Translations under genes and position numbers: made by a program
The notes under the pieces: generated by a model
What the model saw: only the letters and a program-made list of their open reading frames with translations
Told to the model about the DNA's origin: nothing
The model's database searches: none
Origin: Liriodendron chinense
Lineage: Eukaryota > Streptophyta > Magnoliopsida > Magnoliales > Magnoliaceae
DNA length: 64,000 nt
Reading direction: 5' to 3'
NCBI GenBank assembly: GCA_003013855.2
Contig: ML058460.1
Span: 1,736,001 to 1,800,000 of the forward strand
Part shown: positions 56,200 to 64,000 of the stretch, piece after piece
How positions within the stretch are numbered: the first letter of the stretch is position 1
Layout: each line of letters opens with the position of its first letter

Positions 56200-56720
56200 A
56201 CTTCCCACAGGGATCGAATTAGCTGTTGTCCGGGTAACAGCTTAGTGGGTGTTACCCTAACCGTGTGGGGACTACCTTGATGTATTTGTTGTAAATCCAC
56301 GCCGTCCATCTGTTTTTCCATCTCATTTTACGACGCAATCCCAAATCATAAGAAGATCCAAATCTCAAGTGACTATATCAATAGAAACAATGATGAATGA
56401 ACATTAAAAATGTTTTGTGGGCCATAAATGTTTTGGATCAATCTGATGTTTCTAATTTCCCTTCAACCAGATCCTCTTGACATTATCAACAGGTTGGATT
56501 GAAAATAAACATTAAGGAAACATTATAATGGGCCCTTTGGATTTTTTTAATGATGAGGCACTCAAACACCACTGTTTCCTGTGGTGTGGTCAACCTGAGA
56601 TTTATATCTACATAAATTTTGGTACCCCATCCTAAATTGGTCTGAAAAAACAGATGAACGGCGTCGATATACAGAAAATCAACAAGTTGGGTCCCACAGT
56701 ATGGGTAACACCGAACTGGC
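56200..56720. mobile_element. MITE of the CATGATGTATGTG family
   Basis: TTGATGTATTTGTTG, AATCCACGCCGTCCATCTG, TTTTACGACGCAATCCC, the TCAAGTGACTATATCA variant, TTTCCCTTCAACCAGATCC, CCTGTGGTGTGGTCAACCTG, then GAACGGCGTCGATATACAG and TGGGTCCCACAG close it. A short hairpin GGGTAACAGC...GGTGTTACCC sits at its left edge. Confidence 0.65.
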
Positions 56721-57830
56721 TGAATACATACATGACTGCGTACTGGCATGCAAAATGAACACCTCAAAGTAAGGGTAATGCTGTCATTTGTTACATGAAG
56801 GAAGGTTGTAACAATCCGGAATTTGGGGTGTAAATTTAGCCATACATTGTTTTTTTTTTGCCCATACTTAAGAATGTACAATTACACTTGTTCAATTGTA
56901 CACTTATAGATTCATTAATTTTAATCGTTTATTTGTAGTTTAACTTGAATCTAAACCATAGAGAATACTTTTTATTGATATATTAAGTCATCTAACCGTT
57001 GATTCTTAAGACAAACTACCGAATACTTTATTATTCGCACTCAAGTATCAAAACCAACCATAGAAATATCTCATCACTACTAGATGAAGGCATTCGACCA
57101 TTCATTTTGAATTTAGACCACCCAATCATAACAAACAAACTACCCAATCTCCGTATCCATTCATATATACATCGAGGTTAGAATTCGATTCATTCATCTT
57201 ATTCTTCACTTAAAAAAGAGCATAACCTACCATCAATATCTCAATCTAGGTAAGTTTTATACTAAACATGTCACTAAATTATAACGGTGTACATTTACAG
57301 CCTAAATTAACCACATCCAATTGAACCTATTTCCTAAACATGTCGATGGAGTTACTTTTCGTGTTTAACAGCAATTGAACCTATTTCTTGGATTTACCGG
57401 CCAAACACATATTTTTGTGGCAATTTTGTAATTATTAGAAGAAGAAAATCATACATATATCCATACATACAACCATAGATTCAACGCCCCATATCTCATA
57501 ATTAGGTAACCCTTTTTTCAAAACCAACCGTACATTGACCTCTTTACACATCGAGGTAATATGTACGTGGTCTACTTAAATTTCATACTCAAAGTTATCC
57601 AACCATCCATTCACTAGAGTCAACATACTCAACCCGCCATTAAATCTAACCCATAGCCGGTCCCAAATGTAAATTTAAAATACTCAGTGTTGAACTACTC
57701 AAGCCACCATACCTTGTATAGTGTACAACCCACTACCCAACTCATTGGAGCGTGGAACCAGCAAGTTCACATTTTTATTTGACATCCAACCTTTATAATT
57801 TGGTCATAATTAACGACCTAGATAAAGGGT
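56721..57830. other. No gene seen
   Basis: AT-rich; no splice-supported exons or element ends recognised. Confidence 0.5.
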
Positions 57831-58030
57831 AAACACAAATATCAGATTGATCTAAACCATTTGTGGCCATGAGAAGTTTTTAATGGTAAGCGTTAAATCA
57901 CAACTGCTTCCTGTGATGTGGCCCACGTAAGATTATCATCTTCCTTATCTTTGGAATCATAAATGAGCTGGCAAAATCGATGAACGGCGTGGATAAAACA
58001 CATACATCATGATGGGCTACACAGCACCAT
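57831..58030. mobile_element. Right half of a CATGATGTATGTG-family MITE
   Basis: Starts within the family body (ATATCAGATTGATCTAAACC) and ends ATGAACGGCGTGGATAAAAC then ACATACATCATGATGGGC. The left half is absent or unrecognisable. Confidence 0.6.
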
Positions 58031-58479
58031 CCAATAGCTGAGTGTCTGCTGGCCGTGTCAGTAGGCAATCCATCGTCTTAAGCAAAAACAGGGCCAGACC
58101 CAAAAAGAGGAGATTGAACAGGTGAATCTCGACACAGATATGCATATTTGTGACCATGAGGCTCAACTTGAACATATGCACGGACCAAGAATCCAGTGAT
58201 GTCCAACTTTCATTTGTTTCCCACATACGTACACTTTCATGGGTCATTGGGTATGGTCCTCATGAGCAGACTAGCCTGACTAATGGGATGGTACATACTC
58301 CTTGTTGGTCTCACAGAGTGAAAATACAACCCCTGGCTCACCTGACTTTACAGATGCTTGATGGCCAAGAAATGAAATGAAATGAATGTAAACAAGTAAC
58401 GATTATTACCTTATTATTTCCTTGGAAATGCAAGTTCTTCCAAAAAGCCTCACACTAGGTACTGTGCCATGTATTAAAA

Positions 58480-58760
58480 TCATGTGGGCCCCACCATTAT
58501 GTATGTATTGTATCTACACAGTCCATTCATTTTTCCATATCGTTTTAGGGCATGAGTCCAAAAACGAGGTAGATCCAAAGCTCAAGTGGCCCACTAAAAG
58601 AAAAATTACATCTACCATTGAACCTACTGTTATCTGTGGTGTGGTCAACTTGATCTTTGGATCAGCCTCTATTTTGTGCTCATGTCCTAAAATGATTTGA
58701 AAGGTTGAATGAGCAGTTTAGATATAACACATATATCATGATGGGGCCCGTAGAGTTTGC
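58480..58760. mobile_element. Short, internally deleted CATGATGTATGTG-family MITE
   Basis: Both ends are present (GGGCCCCACCATTATGTATG and ATATATCATGATGGGGCC) with CAAAGCTCAAGTGGCCCAC and GTGTGGTCAACTTGATC, but the central third is missing, giving about 280 bp. Confidence 0.65.
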
Positions 58761-59055
58761 TTTTAAAAAAAAAGGTTGAAATTTACATCATTTTTGTCCC
58801 CTCCCTTTCAAACAAGCGTAAAAATCATCATTATCTTTTTACTTTCATTTCGTTTCTTAGCTATCATATCCCCTCTTGGAGTTAAAACCCCTTTTTATGA
58901 GGCCGTGTATGTACTTGGCCTCATGCAATTGGTTTTCACCTGTTTTTGCTTTTTTAATTTGTATTGGAATCTCGCCGTAAATTCCAAATATCACCATCCA
59001 ATGCCTTAGATTTAGACCGTGCTCGACCTCATGGGATTATTTTATGAGTCGACCA

Positions 59056-59068
59056 TATAGTACCTTTT

Positions 59069-59105
<37 letters not shown>

Positions 59106-59119
59106 GAAAAGGTACTATA
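59056..59119. repeat. Inverted repeat with a (CA)n loop
   Basis: TATAGTACCTTTTCCC (59056-59071) and its exact reverse complement (59104-59119) bracket about 16 CA dinucleotides. Beyond the arms, GCTCGACCTCATGG occurs in direct orientation on both sides (about 59020 and 59120). Confidence 0.9.
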
Positions 59120-59154
59120 CGCTCGACCTCATGGAAACTTCCCATGAGGTTGAG

Positions 59155-59460
59155 TTGTGTGGGCCCTATTGTGATGTGTGATGGGCATCCACACCATCAG
59201 TCAAATGCAACATTCCCTGGTGGGCGATGGGCCAAAAACTCAAGCCAATCCATGACTTGGGTGGGCCACACCATAGACAATAGTTAAGAGTGGATATCCA
59301 CCCATTGAAACCTTTATGATCATTTATAGGATCGACTGGGATGTGGTTGAGAAATTCAGCCCATCCATTGTGCATGGCCCACTTAAACAAGATGTCACAC
59401 CAAGTTTTAACGATATCTAAAACTCAGGTGGGCCCCAACAAGTGCCTTTAGATGTTGTAG
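59155..59460. repeat. MITE-like repeat, different family
   Basis: Contains GTGGGCCCTATTGTGATGTG, GCCACACCATAGACAATAG and CAGGTGGGCCCCAAC, with inverted GTGGGCC motifs at both ends, but lacks the CATGATGTATGTG core. Boundaries are approximate. Confidence 0.4.
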
Positions 59461-59689
59461 GCATGATTTTACACTCTTTCAATTGGTGTGGCACACTAGA
59501 GTTTCGAATACATCTCTTTTTTGAGATATCCCATAACCAATTGGGGACCTACCAAATTCATTCCTCTAAAATGCCTATTTCTTTATGCCGATATGGCTGG
59601 CTTGATCAACAGATAGATTAGCAACATTCAAGTGGGAAAGTGGAATTCTATCAGTTCTCGGGTGGTCCGGCCCTACTATTTTTTTGGGC

Positions 59690-59896
59690 ATAAGGTCTCA
59701 GTTCTAGGCCACGTTAGGCTTGGTCCCAGCTCAGGCCTAGGGTCGTAAGTGGGGCAGGGAATTAGGGATCAGGAGTAGCTTGGCCCAGCCCATTGGAACC
59801 CCTATCTACATCTGTTTCAAGCTAAGATAACTTCCATTCTAGCAGTTGTCGAAGCATGTCGAAGCCCAGAAAGATATGAAGAGTCAATGCTCAGTG
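59690..59896. repeat. Dispersed repeat, copy 2, interrupted by an LTR
   Basis: Homologous to 37812-38020 up to CTCAGTG; the next base starts TGTTGGGAATAG of a copia LTR, so copy 1 shows the unoccupied continuation. Confidence 0.7.
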
Positions 59897-60310
59897 TGTT
59901 GGGAATAGAGCCCGGCAACGGAAGTGAGAAAACAAGCGAGCGGCAATTACACAATGGCCACAATCAAGAAAAACGACAAACATAAGAAGGAAATCCGAAT
60001 TTTATGTGGAAAACCCCCTCACGGGTAAAAAACCATGGCACAAAGTGACACCAATCAACTGTAATATTAGAAGTTACAAGAGATGGAAACCTAAAACCCG
60101 GATCTCAAGCCCCACAAGAGAAATCCCAAGCTTTCCCAAGAAGAAACCTTTCTTCTCAAGCTCTTTCCCCACAAGAGAAATCTCAAGCTTTCCCAAGAAG
60201 AAATCCCTTGGCGTGCCAATTGGCGTAGGGAGGATAATGACTGTAGCTTTCCAACCTTTGCTCGACAAGATGGTTACGCGTATCAGTAGGTGGAATGGGA
60301 GATATCTCTC
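59897..60310 (-). mobile_element. Copia LTR fragment (minus orientation)
   Basis: TGTTGGGAATAGAGCCCGG at 59897 is the minus-strand LTR end. It contains GTGGAAAACCCCCTCACGGG and AAAAAACCATGGCACAAAG, shared with the LTRs at 38699 and 40734. AAGCTTTCCCAAGAAGAAA occurs twice (about 60129 and 60184) in a small tandem duplication. The U3 end is lost near 60310. Confidence 0.75.
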
Positions 60311-60322
60311 GTAGGCAGGAAG

Positions 60323-61737
60323 TGTCACGCCCCGAAATTCGGAACCCGAGTACAATCACCCAAAGCCCGAGTTCCAGGGTGTGAATTGAAAAATTCGAGC
60401 ATAGATTCCTTGAAATTCCATTCCACACATCGCATAACTAAAATAAATCCCAAATATAAAGTTTCTTTTTCACTAATATCTTATTACATTGAATTTTACA
60501 AGATAAAATAGATCAACTACAATTGGCATTTGAGTAACACGTGACCATCTGAATATTCTGCTATGTCTACGTCTTTTCCTTCCTGAAAACCTACAAGAAC
60601 TGTGGTGATTTTGGTGAGCTAAAAACCCAGTAAGGTCATTTCCATCACAGGTAATATTCCAGTTAATAGTACATAGGATGCGAATCATCAATGCATAGAA
60701 TTGTGTGAAATATACGAGGATAATGTTATGATTGATATACTTTATGATTTATTATCAATAAAACATGATTATCATGATGTCATGTATGTTATGATACGTG
60801 TGAGAGCAATAAACGTCTAGGAACTCGTTGCCACTGAACATTAGGAACCTGTCGTAAATCAACCATGCTCACCTAACCGGTACAACGAGGTGGCAAATCA
60901 ACCATGCACACTAATGGGCAAATCAACCATGCACCACTGATCCAACTGAGCAAATCAACTATGCTCAATAAGTGAAACGACTAGAATTCGCTGCCACTGA
61001 ACATTAGGAACCTGTCGCAAATCAACCATGCTCACCTAACCGGTACAGCGAGGCGGCAAATCAACCATGCAGGCCAGGAGTCAAATCAACCATGCTCCTG
61101 TTCTGTCGCAGTGTATAAATGTATGTGCATGTCATGAATTATGGAAGCATTCATCAAGCATACTATGCGTTCAAAATTTCAATTTCAATCACACCATGCA
61201 TGAGGTGTATGCATTCAAGTAATCTTCCATCTATCTCTGATGTTTATTGTTAATCAAGGGAGTTGAGGATGATGTATGCTATGTAAGGTTTTGAACTAAC
61301 AATAACATCTTGTGTATTTAAGTTTAAGTTACGACTATGTAAAGTTTTCACTTGTGTAACTAGAAAGGGAAAGTCATGAAAGGAAATTTAACCCATGCCT
61401 AACCTCTACGTAAGATCCTACGAAAACTAAAGAAGTGTCACCAGGAAGAACAAGGAAACTAGAAGAGATCCCCTTAACTAAGATCTAGTACATACGCCTG
61501 GAAAATAAAACAAAGGTATACATCTTAACCTAGATAAGAAGAAGTTGTAAAATCGATCATTAGTTGTGGATAAAAAGGATGGAAGGATTTCAACGCAATA
61601 GGAAGAAAATTGAAAGAATATTAACATGAAAATTCTGAGATGAATCACTCACTGTTTGATGATTCCTAAGCTCCAAACAAGTCCCAACTTGAATATGAGT
61701 TGACTCAGCGAGTCGACTCAGTGTAGAGAGGAAATCT
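60323..61737 (+). mobile_element. Gypsy-type LTR-like sequence, first start (low certainty)
   Basis: Begins TGTCACGCCCCGAAATTCGG, a start I associate with Ty3/gypsy (Tekay/Del-like) LTRs. No polyprotein is present. It contains a 90-bp duplication (60817-60907 and 60981-61070) and seven copies of AAATCAACCATGC. Confidence 0.35.
60817..61100. repeat. Tandem-like duplication with AAATCAACCATGC motifs
   Basis: Two 90-bp units (CCACTGAACATTAGGAACCT ... GGCAAATCAACCATGC) lie 164 bases apart start to start, and the AAATCAACCATGC word or a one-base variant appears seven times, mostly preceded by GC or GG. Confidence 0.8.
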
Positions 61738-61932
61738 CTCCTTCTTTCTTTTTCTTTCTTCTTTCTTTCTCCTTCCTTCTTTCTTCTTTCTTCTTTCTTT
61801 CTTTCTCTCCTTTCTTTCTTCTTCTCTTTTTCTTCTTCTTTCTTCTTTTCTTTTTCTTTCTTCTTTCTCCTTCTTCCTTTTTCTTTCTTCTTTTCTTCTT
61901 CTTCTCTTTCTTTCTTTCTTTCTTCCTTACTC
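61738..61932. repeat. CTTT/CTTCTT polypyrimidine tract
   Basis: About 195 bases almost free of purines on the plus strand, made of TTTC, TTCT and TCC units. Confidence 0.9.
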
Positions 61933-62033
61933 CCCTCGTGGCCTGGGATGTTGTCCCAGCTGCTGGCGTGGGGGACGTTTTTCTCCTTCCCTAACTGTCA
62001 CGCTACCTCCCTCTCTTTCTCTCTCACGGCTTC

Positions 62034-64000
62034 TGTCACGCCCCAAATTCGGTTCTCGACGTCCATTTGCTATAACCCGAATTCAGAGGTGGCAGCCTTC
62101 GTAGTACCCCGATCTCGGATCCTAACCCCACACGCCAAGTTCCGATCTTGGGATACCACAAGGAGGATTTTAGGGTCTAAATTTTTTTTTTTAAAAAACA
62201 TTAGCATCACCATATGAGTACCATCAAAGACAAACACAATATTTCCACTAAATCATTTCGTTTATATGCAGTACTGAAAAGTAAATACACAATGCGTAAA
62301 TATAAAAACTGTGCACAATCCGGCACCTCCTGCTACTGCACTCCCAACTCCAACTCAACATTGCTGATACACTCTGGTATAACCTGCAGTGTAACAAACA
62401 CGCATAAGCTTCGAACGAAGCTTTGTGAGTGCATGTGTGCGTGTGCAATGCGTATGACAAGCATGATAAATATCAGAGTAAGCAGTAAAGCATGATGAGA
62501 AATCTAAACCAAAACTTAGCTTAATTAGGCTACACGATCATATAATATGAATAACCAGCCTACAACGGCTATGCAAGCATGCAATACAGATAACCAACTT
62601 GCCATGGTTATGCAAGCATGCAATGGCCTACAGGGCCTAATGTCGCATATAATGATCCAATGCATGTATGCAAAACACCACCTCTAAGTACAGTGGTCCA
62701 GATATGAACAGTCATAACGCGATCGCCTAAACAATGCAGGACTCGGAACTGGTAGCTCGCCCAGTGTGGTAGCTCGCCCAGGCTTACAGCCCCGTCCACA
62801 TCACACTCGCCCACGTCAGGACCGTCCCACACCATACAAAACATCAATCACATCACTGATACCAATACCATCTCTGAAACGGAACATCACTAGGGTCTCA
62901 CAGACCTCACTACTCACCAGTAGAATGCCAAAGCCTATCTGGTGCAATAGCGGACCTACTCACAGCTAGTCAAACTCAACCCACTTTGCCAACACTCTTC
63001 CGGCAGGTTAGGTCAGACCTCCTTCCAAACTGACCACGTGCAGTGGAAAACACCACCGTTTGGTATTCGGCATACTGGTGTATGATTAAACCACCCAGTC
63101 CTTGAATGGAGCACCCACCTTGGTACCAACGGGATAAGGGACTTTCACCCAGGGACATCTTTGGCATCCAGTTTAAAGATCACATATTTCCGGTGTTCTG
63201 CAAACCACGATGGAGCTGTGGTTACAACGTAGTAACCATGCTATATGCGGCACAAGCAGACGGTGCGAAATGCAACCATGCATACAAACATGGGATGACA
63301 TGCCAGTGCAAGTCTCCAAAGAGCACCATAAAACTATAAGGTCTCAAACACAAAGTCACCGTCAGCTGGTAATGAATTGCACGACAATCACGACCGATAT
63401 GGCCGGTTAATACAAGACAATCAGATGAGCCAAGCATTCATGATGCATGAGTCAAGTATACAGTATGAGTGCCAATAAGTAGTCCATCTACCACGATGGC
63501 TATAAATCAATCTAGTCAAACTTATTTGAGATATGATTAAGATGAGGGGATACATATGAATGATCGAGTCATAGTGCGGGATGTCGCTAGCCAGGGAATC
63601 TCGCACCAAGGGCTACAAGGTATGCTAAGTTATGCCTACTATGCAGTGTAAATCAGGATGATAGATTCCTGTCCTCGAATAGTCCCATACCTATTGGAGA
63701 GGTTTGCGATAGAAAGCACGTGAATTACATTTGCGCGACTACATCTCGAATGCTCTATGAATGCGTTTATGCCCTAGTGGTCCCCAACTAACAATGGTGA
63801 TTCGGGATGCATACTCATTATACATGCATGATGGTCGTCGAAGCATATAGTATAAAGGTCACATATGAGTATTCCAACAACACTACGTGTGGCAACAGAC
63901 ATACCAAAAATAGCATAAAAAGATAATTCACTTATGATACGAGTAAACATAAAGAGATAAGACTCTAAATGGATGGTATACAACAACACAGATGGTCCAA
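62034..64000 (+). mobile_element. Second gypsy-type LTR-like sequence, running to the window edge (low certainty)
   Basis: Starts TGTCACGCCCCAAATTCGG, like the one at 60323, and continues without recognisable coding sequence to the end of the window. Words such as TATGCAAGCATGCAAT recur near 62570 and 62605. It could be a long LTR or solo LTR; the right end is outside the window. Confidence 0.3.

Noticed and set aside
1..64000. CRISPR array, bacterial operon or organellar insertion
   Set aside because: No equal-length direct repeats with unique spacers, no Shine-Dalgarno-led gene clusters, and no chloroplast or mitochondrial genes were seen.
1..64000. Helitron as the carrier of the 15-19 kb exon fragments
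   Set aside because: No TC start with a CTRR end preceded by a hairpin, and no Rep/helicase coding sequence, was noticed; the CACTA terminus at 22799 is the only visible end.

Overview
The window looks like nuclear DNA of a flowering plant. It holds intron-split genes, large plant-type CACTA (En/Spm) DNA transposons, Ty1/copia and Ty3/gypsy LTR retrotransposons, LINE remnants, many short non-autonomous DNA elements, and two caffeic-acid-type O-methyltransferase (COMT-like) genes. The abundant repeat with the core CATGATGTATGTGTTTTATC reminds me of magnoliid genomes, but that is recollection, not something the sequence proves. No rRNA, tRNA, organellar segment or CRISPR array was recognised.

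Region by region. 1-13.6 kb is a chain of CACTA elements. The right end of one element (Z, ends 1486) abuts the truncated tnp2 transposase gene of a second (A, 1487-9023). The right end of A abuts the truncated tnp2 gene of a third (B, 9024 to about 13.6 kb). Both joins fall at the same codon of tnp2. A 1.6-kb solo LTR sits in the second gene of A. 13.6-22.5 kb has little coding content: isolated exon-like pieces (one PPR-like, one START/HD-ZIP-IV-like, three unrecognised), a roughly 35-bp-period minisatellite, and at 22.5-22.8 kb the right end of another CACTA element (C). C lies against the broken end of a copia polyprotein (22.8-24.0 kb).

26.3-28.6 kb (minus strand) is a compact four-exon O-methyltransferase gene (OMT1, 362 aa). 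Its reading frame is intact but two of the three catalytic residues are replaced. 29.7-35.4 kb is a Ty3/gypsy-like element with three LTRs, explained by a tandem duplication of its 5' part; a 5-bp target duplication (GTATC) supports this. 38.6-41.7 kb is a deleted copia element with a head-to-head LTR junction, bounded by short inverted arms. 42.6-54.9 kb (minus strand) is a second O-methyltransferase gene (OMT2, 361 aa). It keeps the COMT catalytic and substrate residues, but its introns have grown to about 3.6 and 7 kb and contain LTRs, LINE fragments, a hAT MITE and a MULE-like MITE. 55.0-64.0 kb is repeats only: MITEs, a solo copia LTR beside the OMT2 promoter, simple repeats and gypsy-like LTR sequence.

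Only the two OMT genes look like host genes with complete coding sequences. They probably arose from one ancestral COMT-type gene, since intron phases and exon 2-4 lengths (311, 65 and 300 nt) are identical. OMT2 kept the caffeate/5-hydroxyferulate-type active site, whereas OMT1 diverged at both catalytic and substrate positions. Everything else is mobile DNA in various states of decay.
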